Shown: positions 1-14,291, numbered from the stretch's first letter. The stretch is DNA of 64,000 nucleotides from Streptomyces graminofaciens (GCF_030294945.1 NZ_AP018448.1:8590501-8654500); one strand, 5' to 3'. Notes: generated from the letters alone by a model not told the origin. A program made the numbers and translations.

Positions 1-1
1 G

Positions 2-160
2 ATGCGGGGGTGGACGCCGGACGGGGTGGCGATCGCATTGCGGGCGGTCGCGGAGGCGGATGCCGGGGTGAAGGGCGGGGGGGATGATCCCGAGTACGCG
101 TTGGAGAAGGCGGTTGTGGCGGTTGCTCGGGCGGCTCGGGCTCGGCGAGGGGCTGCGTAG
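2..160 (+). CDS. holA: DNA polymerase III delta subunit, C-terminal end (partial)
   Basis: The reading frame is open from the left edge and ends at TAG 158-160, giving the last 52 residues. The stretch ending in ADAGVKGGG, DPEYALEK and an alanine/arginine-rich tail matches the C-terminal helical collar domain of the clamp-loader delta subunit, which opens the beta sliding clamp. The identification also rests on position: holA lies beside rpsT and lepA, facing them, in Streptomyces. The start and the ATPase-like domains lie outside the window. Confidence 0.8.
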   Translation: MRGWTPDGVAIALRAVAEADAGVKGGGDDPEYALEKAVVAVARAARARRGAA

Positions 161-598
161 CGGGGGGTTGGCGTGGAGGGGGTCGCCCCCGCCGCCCCTA
201 CCCGTCCCATCCTGAACCTGAGGGCTGCCGCCCCCAGACCCCCGCTTCGGCCTGGACGGCCTCGTCCTCGAACGCCGGACGGGCTGAGTGTGCCTGGACC
301 CGGCTGGAAGGCGTGCCCCGGAGGCACAATCCGAGTCGCCGACAGCCCCGCTGAACTTCACAACCACCGAAGCCCCCCCACCACCCCACCCCACCCCACA
401 AACCCAAAAACCCCACCCCCACCCCGGGGAAGGGGCGGGAAGCGGGGTCTCGGTCAAAGATGGTGAACCTGTACCCGCGTGGCGAACGCAGGCCGCGTAC
501 AGGTTCGGGTGCCGGGTGGGAGCGGAGAGAGAGGGCCCGCTCTGGGTCCAGCCGGCGGTCAAGTCGGAGGGGGTGGAGCCGTAGTGGCTCCGCCGGCC
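161..598. other. Intergenic region between holA and rpsT
   Basis: No gene is supported here; the three short reading frames lack family resemblance and a ribosome binding site. About 243-288 is a GC-rich segment reading CTTCGGCCTGGACGGCCTCG and onward to CGCCGGACGGGCTG. I recall this as a common dispersed intergenic sequence in Streptomyces. Positions 365-432 are a C-rich, A-interrupted tract. The rpsT terminator candidate lies at the right end. Confidence 0.5.
575..590 (-). terminator. Hairpin downstream of rpsT
   Basis: GGAGCC and GGCTCC form a 6-bp stem around a 5-base loop just beyond the rpsT stop. A wider pairing of CCGGCGG (552-558) with CCGCCGG (590-596) surrounds it. There is no T run, which is usual for terminators in this group. 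Confidence 0.45.
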
Positions 599-865
599 TC
601 AGCCCTTGAGGGTGGCGACCTTCGAAGCAAGCGCCGACTTCTTGTTGGCGGCCTGGTTCTTGTGGATGACGCCCTTGGAGACGGCCTTGTCGAGCGCACG
701 AGCGGCAGCGCGCTGCAGCTCGGTGGCCTTCTCCACGTCACCCGCGGCAGTGGCCTCGCGGGCCTTGCGGATCGCGGTCTTGAGCGACGACTTGACGGCC
801 TTGTTGCGAAGGCGCGCCTTCTCGTTCGTCTTGTTCCGCTTGATCTGGGACTTGATGTTCGCCAC
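599..865 (-). CDS. rpsT: 30S ribosomal protein S20
   Basis: An 88-residue basic protein starting [22 protein letters not shown], the hallmark N-terminus of S20. S20 binds 16S rRNA early in 30S assembly. Lysine- and arginine-rich helices run the whole length, and the size is normal for the family. The start ATG is at 863-865. It stands alone between the convergent holA and the divergent lepA, as in other Streptomyces. Confidence 0.97.
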   Translation of the reverse strand: MANIKSQIKRNKTNEKARLRNKAVKSSLKTAIRKAREATAAGDVEKATELQRAAARALDKAVSKGVIHKNQAANKKSALASKVATLKG

Positions 866-1173
866 GAATGAGCCTTTTCAGCTACTGGTGCACGAGGACG
901 TGAACAGACAGGCCACGCAGGACTGCCGGACACGCCTCGGGAACCGCTTGGTTTCTTTGGGGTGTGCCTCCTGCTGAGAGGGCATGAGACACAGCCACCC
1001 AGGCTAGCAGTCGCCCTCCGGCCAGCCCAAACCGGCCTCCGTGACGATCGGGCGGGGGGTGCCCGCACGGCCCGGACCCGCTTCAGGCCCGTACCCGTGG
1101 GACCATGGAGCCTACGTATCGATCCGACCCGAGACCGCAGACGATGCGGACGCCTCAAGAATCAGGACCCTGC

Positions 1174-3042
1174 GTGCCCGCGATCCCCAGCCATGTGCCC
1201 GAGCCGAGCCGTACCGACCCGGCGCTGATCCGCAATTTCTGCATCATCGCCCACATCGACCACGGCAAGTCCACGCTCGCCGACCGGATGCTCCAGCTGA
1301 CCGGTGTGGTGGATCAGCGGCAGATGCGTGCTCAGTACCTCGACCGCATGGACATCGAGCGTGAGCGCGGCATCACCATCAAGTCCCAGGCGGTGCGTCT
1401 GCCCTGGGCGCCCACCACCGATCCGGGCAAGACGCACATCCTCAACATGATCGACACCCCGGGGCACGTCGACTTCACGTACGAGGTGTCGCGGTCGCTG
1501 GCGGCCTGTGAGGGCACCGTCCTGCTCGTCGACGCGGCTCAGGGCATCGAGGCGCAGACCCTCGCCAACCTGTACCTGGCGATGGAGAACGACCTCAAGA
1601 TCATCCCGGTGCTCAACAAGATCGATCTGCCGGCCGCCCAGCCGGAGAAGTTCTCCGAGGAGCTCGCCAACCTCATCGGATGCGACCCCGAGGACGTCCT
1701 CAAGGTCTCCGCCAAGACGGGCGTGGGCGTCGACGCGCTGCTCGACAAGGTCGTACGCGAGGTGCCGGCGCCGGTCGGCGTCAAGGACGCGCCCGCCCGC
1801 GCCATGATCTTCGACTCCGTCTACGACTCCTACCGAGGTGTCGTGACGTACGTCCGTGTCATCGACGGGCAGCTCAACAAGCGTGAGCGGATCCGGATGA
1901 TGTCCACGGGCGCCACGCACGAGCTGCTGGAGATCGGGACCAACTCGCCCGAGATGCTCGGCGCCGACGGCCTCGGCGTCGGCGAGGTGGGCTACCTCAT
2001 CACCGGTGTGAAGGACGTCCGTCAGTCCAAGGTCGGTGACACCGTCACCAGCCAGCAGAAGGGGGCGACGGAGGCCCTCGGCGGATACAAGGACCCGAAG
2101 CCCATGGTCTTCTCCGGGCTCTATCCGCTGGACGGCTCCGACTACCCCGAGCTGCGCGAGGCCCTCGACAAGCTCCAGCTCAACGACGCCGCGCTGGTCT
2201 ACGAGCCGGAGACCTCCGCCGCCCTCGGCTTCGGTTTCCGCGTCGGCTTCCTGGGGCTGCTGCACCTCGACGTGATCCGCGAGCGGCTGGAGCGCGAGTT
2301 CGGCCTCGACCTGATCGCCACCGCGCCCAACGTGGTCTACCGGGTCGTGATGGAGGACGGCAGCGAGCACGTCGTCACCAACCCGAGCGAGTTCCCCGAG
2401 GGGAAGATCAATGAGGTGTACGAGCCCGTCGTGCGCGCCACGATCCTCGCACCGACCGAGTTCATCGGCTCGATCATGGAGCTCTGCCAGACCCGGCGCG
2501 GCACCCTCCTCGGCATGGACTACCTCTCCGAGGACCGCGTCGAGATCCGCTACACCCTGCCGCTCGCCGAGATCGTCTTCGACTTCTTCGACCAGCTGAA
2601 GTCGAAGACGCGTGGTTACGCGTCGCTGGACTACGAGCCCACCGGCGAGCAGACCTCCAGCCTCGTCAAGGTCGACATCCTGCTGCACGGCGACAAGGTG
2701 GACGCCTTCTCGGCGATCACCCACAAGGACGCGGCGTACGCGTACGGGGTGCGGCTCGTCGCCAAGCTGCGCGAGCTGATTCCGCGGCAGGCCTTCGAGG
2801 TGCCGATCCAGGCCGCCATCGGCTCCCGCGTCATCGCCCGCGAGACGATTCGCGCCATCCGCAAGGACGTCCTCGCCAAGTGCTACGGCGGTGACATCTC
2901 CCGGAAGCGGAAGCTGCTGGAGAAGCAGAAGGAAGGCAAGAAGCGGATGAAGATGGTGGGCTCTGTGGAGGTTCCGCAGGAGGCCTTCATCGCCGTGCTG
3001 TCCAGCGACGACAGCGCGGGTGGCGGCAAGGGCAAGAAGTAG
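1174..3042 (+). CDS. lepA: Elongation factor 4 (ribosome back-translocating GTPase LepA)
   Basis: A 622-residue translational GTPase that acts on stalled or mistranslocated ribosomes. The P-loop AHIDHGKST is at about 26-34, followed by DTPGH and NKID. The EF4-specific C-terminal domain ends in a lysine-rich tail (KGKK). I chose GTG 1174 as the start because AGGA lies 6 bases upstream and the resulting N-terminus ([15 protein letters not shown]) and length fit Streptomyces LepA. An upstream ATG at 1105 would add 23 unlikely residues. A strong hairpin follows the gene. Confidence 0.96.
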   Translation: MPAIPSHVPEPSRTDPALIRNFCIIAHIDHGKSTLADRMLQLTGVVDQRQMRAQYLDRMDIERERGITIKSQAVRLPWAPTTDPGKTHILNMIDTPGHVDFTYEVSRSLAACEGTVLLVDAAQGIEAQTLANLYLAMENDLKIIPVLNKIDLPAAQPEKFSEELANLIGCDPEDVLKVSAKTGVGVDALLDKVVREVPAPVGVKDAPARAMIFDSVYDSYRGVVTYVRVIDGQLNKRERIRMMSTGATHELLEIGTNSPEMLGADGLGVGEVGYLITGVKDVRQSKVGDTVTSQQKGATEALGGYKDPKPMVFSGLYPLDGSDYPELREALDKLQLNDAALVYEPETSAALGFGFRVGFLGLLHLDVIRERLEREFGLDLIATAPNVVYRVVMEDGSEHVVTNPSEFPEGKINEVYEPVVRATILAPTEFIGSIMELCQTRRGTLLGMDYLSEDRVEIRYTLPLAEIVFDFFDQLKSKTRGYASLDYEPTGEQTSSLVKVDILLHGDKVDAFSAITHKDAAYAYGVRLVAKLRELIPRQAFEVPIQAAIGSRVIARETIRAIRKDVLAKCYGGDISRKRKLLEKQKEGKKRMKMVGSVEVPQEAFIAVLSSDDSAGGGKGKK

Positions 3043-3074
3043 TCGCCGTCAACTCCGGAAACTTGGGCAGAGTG

Positions 3075-3106
3075 CGGCCCCGTCGCGTCACTACGCGACG
3101 GGGCCG
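3075..3106 (+). terminator. lepA terminator hairpin
   Basis: A perfect 14-bp inverted repeat (CGGCCCCGTCGCGT and its complement) around a 4-base CACT loop, 33 bases after the lepA stop. It is very stable and has no T run. Confidence 0.75.
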
Positions 3107-3191
3107 TGTGCGTCGGTACGGTCGTTCCCGGTGGAAAGTGACGGGCCGCCGCCCCTTACGAACAGGCCAGTCGCGCTCTACCCTGATCACC

Positions 3192-3215
3192 ACTCGCTAG
3201 TTACTCGCGAGTTAA
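3192..3215. promoter_or_regulatory. Two near-identical palindromes upstream of the acyl-CoA synthetase
   Basis: ACTCGCTAGT (3192-3201) and the perfect palindrome ACTCGCGAGT (3203-3212) stand 11 bp apart, about one helical turn, some 100-124 bases before the start at 3316. The same ACTCGCGAGT core recurs at 16055-16064 upstream of an MBL-fold hydrolase. The shape fits a TetR-family operator, but no regulator gene for it is seen nearby. Binding is inferred. Confidence 0.5.
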
Positions 3216-3315
3216 ACAACAGTCGCATTGAGCCAGCCGCACAGTCCCTGAGCACACAGTCCTTGTGCACACAGTCCATGAGCCAGCCGCACTGTCGCGG
3301 GCCCCGGAGGATGTC

Positions 3316-5193
3316 GTGAGCGACACACAGACCCTGATCGAAAACCGGCCGCCGTCGGTGGCGGCCCTCTTCCTGGAGCGCGTGGCGGCCACGCCCGACG
3401 CCGAAGCCTTCCGTTACCCGGTGCCGACGGCCTCGGGCGAGGGCCCGGCCGACTGGAAGTCGCTGAGCTGGGCCCAGACGGCCGAGCGGGTGCGCGCGAT
3501 CGCCGCCGGGCTGGTCGAACTGGGTGTGCAGCCGGAGCAGCGCGTCGCCCTCGCCTCCGCGACCCGGATCGAGTGGATCCTCGGCGACCTCGGCATCATG
3601 TGCGCGGGCGCGGCCACCACCACCGTCTATCCGCAGACCAACGCCGACGAGTCCGCGTACATCCTCGCCGACTCCGGCAGCCGTGTACTGATCGCGGAGG
3701 ACGCGGCGCAGCTCGCCAAGGCGCGCGAGAAGAAGGACGAGCTGCCCGAGCTGACCCATGTCGTCGTCATCGACACCGAGGGCGCGGACCTCTCCGAGGA
3801 CTGGGTGCTGTCCCTCGCCGAGCTGGAGAAGCGGGGCGCGGCCCGGCTGGAGAAGGACCCCGACCTGGTCCAGGAGAAGGTCGCGGCGATCACCAAGGAC
3901 CAGCTCGCCACCCTCATCTACACCTCGGGCACCACCGGCCGCCCCAAGGGTGTGCGTCTGCCGCACGACAACTGGTCGTACATGGCGAAGGCGATCGCCG
4001 CGACCGGGCTGCTCACCGACGCGGATGTGCAGTACCTCTGGCTGCCGCTCGCCCATGTGTTCGGCAAGGTGCTGACCTCGGGGCATATCGAGATCGGGCA
4101 CATCACCGCCGTGGACGGCCGTGTCGACAAGATCATCGAGAATCTGCCGGTCGTCCAGCCGACGTACATGGCGGCCGTGCCGCGCATCTTCGAGAAGGTC
4201 TACAACGGCGTCGCCGCCAAGGCCCGCGAGGGCGGCCCCGCCAAGTACAAGATCTTCCAGTGGGCGGCCGAGGTCTCCCGCGAGTACGCCAAGGCCAGCC
4301 AGGACAGCTTCCGCCGCACCGGCACCGCCTCCGCGCCCTTCGCGCTGACCGCGAAGCACAAGGTCGCCGACGCGCTGGTCTACAAGAAGCTCCGCGAGGC
4401 CTTCGGCGGCCGGCTGCGCGCCTGTGTCTCCGGGTCCGTCGCGCTCGCCCCCGACATCGGCTACTTCTTCGCCGGCGCCGGCATCCACATCCTGGAGGGC
4501 TACGGCCTGACCGAGACCTCGGCGGCCTCCTTCGTGAACCCCGGCGAGGCGTACCGCACGGGTACGGTCGGCAAGCCGCTGCCCGGCTGCGAGGTGCGCA
4601 TCGCGGACGACGGCGAGATCCTGCTGCGCGGCCCCGGCATCATGGAGGGCTACCACGGGCTGCCCGAGAAGACCGCCGAGGTGCTGGAGGCCGACGGCTG
4701 GTTCCACACCGGTGACATCGGCGAGCTGTCGCCCGACGGCTATCTGCGGATCACCGACCGCAAGAAGGACCTGTTCAAGACGTCCGGCGGCAAGTACGTC
4801 GCGCCGACCGAGATCGAGGGCCAGTTCAAGGCGCTGTGCCCGTTCACGTCCAACGTCATGGTGATCGGCGCCGACCGCAACTTCTGCACCGCCCTCATCG
4901 CCCTCGACGAGCCGTCCATCCTCGGCTGGGCCAAGGAGAACGGGCTGGTGGGCAAGTCGTACGAGGAGGTCATCGCGGCGCCGGTGACGGTCGAGTTCAT
5001 CGAGGGGCATGTGAAGCGGCTCAACGAGGGGCTGCAGCGGTGGCAGACGGTCAAGAAGTTCCGGTTGCTGCCGCGGGATCTGGATGTGGAGCACGGGGAG
5101 TTGACGCCGAGCCTGAAGTTGAAGCGGCCGGTGGTCGAGCGGGAGTACAAGCATCTGATCGACGAGATGTACGCCGGAGCGCGGGAGGCGTAG
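3316..5193 (+). CDS. Long-chain fatty acid-CoA ligase
   Basis: A 625-residue AMP-forming acyl-CoA synthetase that activates fatty acids to acyl-CoA via an acyl-adenylate. The ATP-binding motif YTSGTTGRPKG, the motif GYGLTETSAAS and the hinge region DRKKDLFKTSGGKYVAP are all present. The length is that of the bacterial FadD15-like long-chain group, which is longer than the plain 500-550-residue type. The start is GTG 3316, with CGGAGG five bases upstream; an earlier ATG in frame at 3265 has no such site. It is monocistronic and converges on the response regulator gene. The palindromes at 3192-3215 suggest fatty-acid-responsive repression (inference). Confidence 0.92.
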   Translation: MSDTQTLIENRPPSVAALFLERVAATPDAEAFRYPVPTASGEGPADWKSLSWAQTAERVRAIAAGLVELGVQPEQRVALASATRIEWILGDLGIMCAGAATTTVYPQTNADESAYILADSGSRVLIAEDAAQLAKAREKKDELPELTHVVVIDTEGADLSEDWVLSLAELEKRGAARLEKDPDLVQEKVAAITKDQLATLIYTSGTTGRPKGVRLPHDNWSYMAKAIAATGLLTDADVQYLWLPLAHVFGKVLTSGHIEIGHITAVDGRVDKIIENLPVVQPTYMAAVPRIFEKVYNGVAAKAREGGPAKYKIFQWAAEVSREYAKASQDSFRRTGTASAPFALTAKHKVADALVYKKLREAFGGRLRACVSGSVALAPDIGYFFAGAGIHILEGYGLTETSAASFVNPGEAYRTGTVGKPLPGCEVRIADDGEILLRGPGIMEGYHGLPEKTAEVLEADGWFHTGDIGELSPDGYLRITDRKKDLFKTSGGKYVAPTEIEGQFKALCPFTSNVMVIGADRNFCTALIALDEPSILGWAKENGLVGKSYEEVIAAPVTVEFIEGHVKRLNEGLQRWQTVKKFRLLPRDLDVEHGELTPSLKLKRPVVEREYKHLIDEMYAGAREA

Positions 5194-5259
5194 CGCTCCG
5201 CTCGGGGGGCGAGGGGAACTGCGGACCGTCGGCAGGCTGCGGGGCGTACCTGGCTGGGC

Positions 5260-5305
5260 GCGCCCACGCGGCGGAGCCGCACATTCAACACAGCCCCGCG
5301 CCCCT
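5260..5305. repeat. Dispersed intergenic repeat, copy 1
   Basis: GCGCCCACGCGGCGGAGCCG, a short variable spacer, then ACAGCCCCGCGCCCCT. The same pair of blocks occurs at about 18477-18525 and 49731-49787, always between genes. Here it lies between two convergent genes. Confidence 0.6.
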
Positions 5306-5308
5306 GGG

Positions 5309-5877
5309 TCACGTGCCCTGATCGCCCGCTATCAAGTCCCGTAGGTATCTGACCTGTGTCCGCAGCTCCGCCAAGTCGGGTGCGGGCTCGGTCAGGTGCT
5401 TCTCCAACGATGCCAAGCGCGCGGTGACCTGCTGAGCGTGCTCCTGTCGCTGTGCCAGCAACCGCTCCAACTGCTGGTTCTTCCTGTACAGGTCCAGGAA
5501 CACGCTCACCTTCGCCCGTAGCACCCAGGGGTCGAACGGCTTGGTCAGATAGTCGGCCGCGCCCGTCGCGTAACCGCGGAAGGCGTAGCCGGCGTCGGCG
5601 TCCGTGCCGGTGAGGAAGATGATCGGGACGTCCTTGGTCTGGTCGAGGCGTTTGATGTTGGCGGCCGTCTCGAAGCCGTCCATGCCCGGCATGCGGATGT
5701 CGAGGAGGACCACGGCGAAGCGCTGTCTGAGCAGCGCCTTCATCGCATCCTCGCCCGAACGGGCCCGTACGAGCGGCTCGTTGAGGGACGCCAGGACGGC
5801 CTCCAGGGCGATCAGGTTGTCCTCCATGTCGTCGACGAGGAGTATTCCCGCGCGTCCGTCGGCCCGGTCCTGAGTGC

Positions 5878-5881
<4 letters not shown>
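5309..5881 (-). CDS. Response regulator, receiver domain with coiled-coil tail
   Basis: A 190-residue protein. Residues 12-130 form a receiver domain with the acidic pair D17-D18, the phosphoacceptor D61 in LLDIRMPGMDG, and the conserved K in TKPFDP. The remaining residues (RKNQQLERLLAQRQE and on) are predicted to form a coiled coil, and no DNA-binding domain is present. It probably signals by protein contact. Its ATG overlaps the kinase stop (ATGA), so the two are translationally coupled and form one two-component system. Confidence 0.9.
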
Positions 5882-10044
<4,163 letters not shown>

Positions 10045-10147
10045 GGTGGCCCACTTCGGTAACTCGGCGCTTATGGGCGTGGCCAGTCTGTCACTCTGTC
10101 CGTGCCACCTGAGGCCCATTCGTCCGAACTTCTCGGGGAGCCGCGCA

Positions 10148-12496
10148 ATGGGTGCCGTTCCGACGCAACGGGAGAGCGCGTCGTGTGCTCCCGGCACGCT
10201 CGCGTACGGGGAAGGGGGCGTGCACGGAGGGGAACTGGAGGTCGTGGGAGGCGTGGACGGCACGGGAGTCGAGGTGGACATGGGTGGCCCGGGAGGCTTG
10301 GGGGACGTGGTGGTGCGCGCCGGAGTGCACCGGCGTGCGGTGGCGCGTGCGACCTTGCCCGGCAGCCCGCTCGCGCCGGGAGCCGCCCGCCGTTTCGTCC
10401 GTGCCGCGCTCGCGGAGTGGGCCGAACTCGGTCTGCCCGGCGCCGCCGACCTCCCCGCCCGTCTCGCCGAGGACGTACTCGTCGTGGTCAGCGAGCTGGT
10501 CACCAACGCGGTCGTGCACGCGGGCACCGAGGTCGAACTGTTCTGTCGGCTCGACCACGACCACCGCCACCCCGACACGGCACCCGGCCGCCTCGTCGTC
10601 GAGGTCTCCGACCACCACCCCTCCCGCCCCGTAAGGGACGAGGGCGCCGAGCGCCCGTACCTGGTCGAACGCCCTTATGAGGCCGCCGAGTACGGGCGGG
10701 GCCTGCGCCTCGTCGCCGCCCTCTCCGAGGCCTGGGGGATCACCTATCGCACCGGGGTGAAGGCCGTGTGGGCGCGGTTGTCGGTGGACGGCGGGATGGG
10801 GGTCGTCGAGGGGGCGGGGGAGGCGTACGGGGGTGCGCGCGGCCATGGGGAGGGGGCGCGGGCGTACGCCGGTGCGGAACGGGAGGGAGGGGCGGCGGGG
10901 ACGTACGGCTTCGAGCCCGCCCGGACGGAATCGACGGAACCCGGCGGGAGGACGGAACCGGCGTGGCGGATCGAACCCACCGAACGCGCCGAACCGGCGG
11001 AACCGGCCGAACCGGTCCTCGACGCAGGTCGGGCCCCGCTCGGCATCATCGCCCCCGCTCCCCGCCACGGTGTCGAGCGCGACCCGGAGTGGCTGAACCG
11101 CGGTGCTCTCTCCTTCCTCGCCGAGGCCTCCGATCTGCTCGCCGGACAGCTCGACGAGGATCTGGTCGCCGCGCTCGCCGGACAGCTCCTGGTGCCGCGC
11201 CTCGCCGACTGGTGCGCGGTGTGGCTGGAGGACGAGGGCCTGGGCTGGCGCGGCGGCGAGGGGTCGCACGGGGCGGGCCAGCGGCTCGCCCGGGTCTGGC
11301 ACGGCAGCGAGAACCGCATCGAGGAGCTTCGGCGGGCCCTGGAGAAGGACCCGCCCCGGCTGCCGGACGCGGTGCGCTCGCGGGCGGTCGTCGTGCCCTG
11401 GCCGGGGCTGCCGGAGGAACAGCCGGGTCTGCCGGAAGAACGGTGGGAAGAGCGGTCGGGAGGGCAGGAGAGGGCTTCGGGCGAGGTGGGTCACGCGGCC
11501 GGGGACGGTGAGGCAGGCGGCGACGGTGAGGCGGAGGGTGCCGCCCTCGCCTACCGGCTGATCGCGGGCGGACGCCCCCTCGGCACGCTGGTCATCGGCC
11601 GCGCCGGACTGCTCCGCTTCCCGGACGAGGTCACCGGCCTGGTCGAGGACCTCAGCCGCCGGGTCGCGCTGGCCATCGGGGCGGCCCGCCAGTACGCCCG
11701 GCAGGCCACCATCAGCCGGGTCCTGCAGCGCGGGCTGCTGCCCGGCGCGGTCGCCGAGATCCCCGGCGTGGCGAGCGCCCTCGTCTACGAGCCGTGCGAC
11801 AAGGGCGGCCCCAGCGGCGACTTCTACGACCTGTTCCCGGCGGGCCGGGGCCGCTGGTGCTTCGCGCTCGGCGACGTCCAGGGCAAGGGCCCCGAGGCCG
11901 CGGTCGTCATCGGCCTCGCCCGCCCCTGGCTGCGGCTGCTCGCCCGCGAGGGATACGGCGTCCCGGACGTCCTGGACCGCCTCAACCAGCTCCTCCTCGA
12001 CGACGCCACCGAGGCCGCCGACGCCGCCGCCCGCGCCCTCGTGGCCGCCGGCGGACCCGGGCTCGGCGCGGACGAGGGCCCCCAGACCCGCTTCCTCTCC
12101 CTCCTCTACGGCGAACTCGTCCCCTTCGACGGCGGCGTCCGCTGCACCCTCGCCTCGGCCGGACATCCGCTGCCGCTGCTCCTCGGTGCCGACGGCGAGG
12201 TACGGACCATGGCCGAGCCACAGACCCTGCTCGGGGTGATCGAGGACGAGACGTACGCCTCCGAGACGTTCGAGCTGCGCCACGGCGACACGCTGCTGTG
12301 CGTCACGGACGGGGTGACCGAGCGGCGCTCCGGCCCGCACATGTTCGACGACCGCGACGGTCTCGCCGACGCGCTGTGCGGCTGCGCCGGGCTCGGCGCC
12401 GAGCTGATCGCCGAGCGCATCCGGCGGCTCGTGCACGAGTTCGGGGAACGGCCGCCGGAGGACGACCTGGCGCTGCTGGTGCTGCAGGCGGAGTAG
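10148..12496 (+). CDS. PP2C (SpoIIE-type) phosphatase with N-terminal anti-sigma-like ATPase domain
   Basis: A 782-residue protein. The N-terminal 170 residues resemble an RsbW-type ATPase (SELVTNAVVHAG; glycine box GRGLRLVAALSE). A Glu/Pro/Ala-rich linker follows, then a GAF-like segment (about 330-540) and a SpoIIE phosphatase domain with GGPSGDFYD, ALGDVQGKGPEAA, SAGHPLPLLL and CVTDGVTE. Such proteins dephosphorylate anti-anti-sigma factors and thereby set sigma-factor activity. Start: ATG 10148 with GGGGAG eight bases upstream; longer in-frame versions exist. It is divergent from the poly-HAMP kinase with only 103 bases between, suggesting shared control of one signalling circuit (inference). 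Confidence 0.88.
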   Translation: MGAVPTQRESASCAPGTLAYGEGGVHGGELEVVGGVDGTGVEVDMGGPGGLGDVVVRAGVHRRAVARATLPGSPLAPGAARRFVRAALAEWAELGLPGAADLPARLAEDVLVVVSELVTNAVVHAGTEVELFCRLDHDHRHPDTAPGRLVVEVSDHHPSRPVRDEGAERPYLVERPYEAAEYGRGLRLVAALSEAWGITYRTGVKAVWARLSVDGGMGVVEGAGEAYGGARGHGEGARAYAGAEREGGAAGTYGFEPARTESTEPGGRTEPAWRIEPTERAEPAEPAEPVLDAGRAPLGIIAPAPRHGVERDPEWLNRGALSFLAEASDLLAGQLDEDLVAALAGQLLVPRLADWCAVWLEDEGLGWRGGEGSHGAGQRLARVWHGSENRIEELRRALEKDPPRLPDAVRSRAVVVPWPGLPEEQPGLPEERWEERSGGQERASGEVGHAAGDGEAGGDGEAEGAALAYRLIAGGRPLGTLVIGRAGLLRFPDEVTGLVEDLSRRVALAIGAARQYARQATISRVLQRGLLPGAVAEIPGVASALVYEPCDKGGPSGDFYDLFPAGRGRWCFALGDVQGKGPEAAVVIGLARPWLRLLAREGYGVPDVLDRLNQLLLDDATEAADAAARALVAAGGPGLGADEGPQTRFLSLLYGELVPFDGGVRCTLASAGHPLPLLLGADGEVRTMAEPQTLLGVIEDETYASETFELRHGDTLLCVTDGVTERRSGPHMFDDRDGLADALCGCAGLGAELIAERIRRLVHEFGERPPEDDLALLVLQAE

Positions 12497-12517
12497 CGCT
12501 CACCCGCCCGGGACGGG

Positions 12518-12895
12518 TCAGCGCGCGAAGTAACGGGGGACGACGAAGCGGCCCTCGTCCGCGTCGTAACCGCGGGTGTAGTCGTTGTGGATCGCCTTTC
12601 CGCAATTGGCGTCCGCGTACGGAATCAGGGCGAGCGACGGCCTGTCGGTGTAGGACTGGTAATACTTCTTCGACCCGGGCGCGCTGTTGGGCATGCACTG
12701 GTTGTTCCAGCGGGGGTTGCGCCAGCTGTGCACGTCGTTCGTCTTGTTCACGACCGCGATGCAGTATCAGCCGCTCGGCGCGCCGCAGTAGCGGTCGGCG
12801 GCGCTCGCCTGGCCCGCCAGCGCGCCCACCGACAGCACCGACGCGAGCATCGAGCCCGCCAGCGCGTACCGGAGCGCGTTCCTGGTATTCGACAT
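12518..12895 (-). pseudogene. Small secreted four-cysteine protein interrupted by one in-frame TGA
   Basis: ATG 12895 has the ideal site AAGGAG four bases upstream and begins a signal peptide (about residues 1-32, cleaved after QASA). After CGAPSG a TGA at 12767-12769 stops translation. The same frame then continues without shift as YCIAVVNKTNDVHSW to TAG-bounded residue 125. A single change of TGA to TGG (Trp) restores the whole ORF. The mature product would be about 90 residues with four cysteines, recalling small secreted peptidase-inhibitor (I36-like) proteins, though that family call is weak. It is a recent null allele or a sequencing error. Confidence 0.7.
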
Positions 12896-13058
12896 GTCAC
12901 TCCTTGCGAAACCGATCGAGAGTTTGATCTCAACAGCAAGGAAAACGTAGGTCGTGGCAGGAGGCTGCTCAATGAAATCCAGGATTCTCTTAATGATCCG
13001 CTGATTTTCGAAGGGCCTCGTTTGTGGGCTCGCACCTGGACCGTGGACAATGGAAGGC

Positions 13059-14291
13059 ATGCCTTCCGCACTCCCCGACGGTGAGCCCGTCCCCGACGAC
13101 GGGGCGCTGCCCGCGCACGCCCTGGCCGGGGCGGCGGCGCGTCCCCTCGGGTTCTATCTGCACGTCCCCTACTGCGCGACCCGCTGCGGCTACTGCGACT
13201 TCAACACGTACACCGCGACCGAGCTGCGCGGCACAGGTGGGGTGCTGGCCTCCCGCGACAACTACGCGGACACCGTGATCGACGAGATCCGCCTGGCCCG
13301 CAAGGTCCTCGGCGACGACCCGCGCCCCGTCCGCACGGTCTTCGTCGGCGGCGGCACACCCACGCTGCTGGCCGCCGACGACCTCGTACGGATGCTGGGG
13401 GCGATCCGCGACGAGTTCGGCCTCGCGGACGACGCGGAGGTCACGACGGAGGCGAACCCGGAGTCGGTGGACCCGGCGTACCTGGCGACCCTCCGGGCCG
13501 GCGGCTTCAACCGGATCTCCTTCGGCATGCAGAGCGCGCGGCAGCACGTCCTGAAGGTGCTGGACCGTACGCACACGCCCGGGCGCCCCGAGGCGTGCGT
13601 CGCGGAGGCGCGGGCGGCGGGCTTCGAGCATGTCAACCTCGACCTGATCTACGGCACACCGGGCGAGTCCGACGACGACTGGCGGGCCTCCCTGGACGCC
13701 GCGCTCGGCGCCGGCCCCGACCACGTCTCGGCGTACGCGCTGATCGTCGAGGAGGGCACACAGCTCGCCCGCCGTATCCGCCGGGGCGAGGTCCCGATGA
13801 CGGACGACGACGTCCACGCGGACCGCTACCTGATCGCGGAGGAGACGCTGTCCGGGGCGGGCTACGAGTGGTACGAGGTGTCGAACTGGGCCACGTCCGC
13901 ATCCGCCCGCTGCCTTCACAACGAGTTGTACTGGCGCGGCGCCGACTGGTGGGGTGCGGGGCCGGGGGCGCACAGCCATGTGGGCGGGGTGCGCTGGTGG
14001 AACGTGAAGCATCCGGGGGCGTACGCCGGGGCCCTCGCGGCGGGCCGCTCACCGGGCGCCGGGCGCGAACTCCTCACGGAGGAGGACCGCCGCGTGGAGC
14101 GGATCCTGCTGGAGCTGCGGCTGCGGGAGGGGGCGCCGTTGGCGCTGCTGCGGCCGGATGGGCTGACGGCGGCCGGGCGGGCCCTGACGGACGGGTTGCT
14201 GGCGGCCGGTCCGTACGAGGAGGGGCGGGCGGTGCTGACGCTGCGCGGGCGGCTGCTGGCGGACGCGGTGGTGCGGGACCTGGTGGACTGA
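13059..14291 (+). CDS. hemW: Radical SAM heme chaperone / coproporphyrinogen III oxidase-like protein
   Basis: About 410 residues. The radical SAM cluster motif CATRCGYCDF follows YLHVPY, and GGGTPT and the HemW-type NLDLIYGTPGES segments are present. The family was long annotated as oxygen-independent coproporphyrinogen oxidase (HemN). HemW proteins are now known to bind heme and deliver it to respiratory proteins. Start: ATG 13059 (PSALPDGEPVP) because GACAAT six bases before it resembles a -10 box with TTGTGG 18 bases further up, implying a leaderless message. ATG 13050 is the alternative and lies in the -10 itself. It converges on the DUF3097 gene. Confidence 0.9.
   Translation: MPSALPDGEPVPDDGALPAHALAGAAARPLGFYLHVPYCATRCGYCDFNTYTATELRGTGGVLASRDNYADTVIDEIRLARKVLGDDPRPVRTVFVGGGTPTLLAADDLVRMLGAIRDEFGLADDAEVTTEANPESVDPAYLATLRAGGFNRISFGMQSARQHVLKVLDRTHTPGRPEACVAEARAAGFEHVNLDLIYGTPGESDDDWRASLDAALGAGPDHVSAYALIVEEGTQLARRIRRGEVPMTDDDVHADRYLIAEETLSGAGYEWYEVSNWATSASARCLHNELYWRGADWWGAGPGAHSHVGGVRWWNVKHPGAYAGALAAGRSPGAGRELLTEEDRRVERILLELRLREGAPLALLRPDGLTAAGRALTDGLLAAGPYEEGRAVLTLRGRLLADAVVRDLVD

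Noticed and set aside
3187..5154. 655-residue minus-strand ORF
   Set aside because: Antisense to the acyl-CoA synthetase, which has all enzyme motifs; no start signal or family match.
12767..12769. TGA as selenocysteine codon
   Set aside because: No selenocysteine insertion structure or selenoprotein family; the context fits a lost Trp codon much better.
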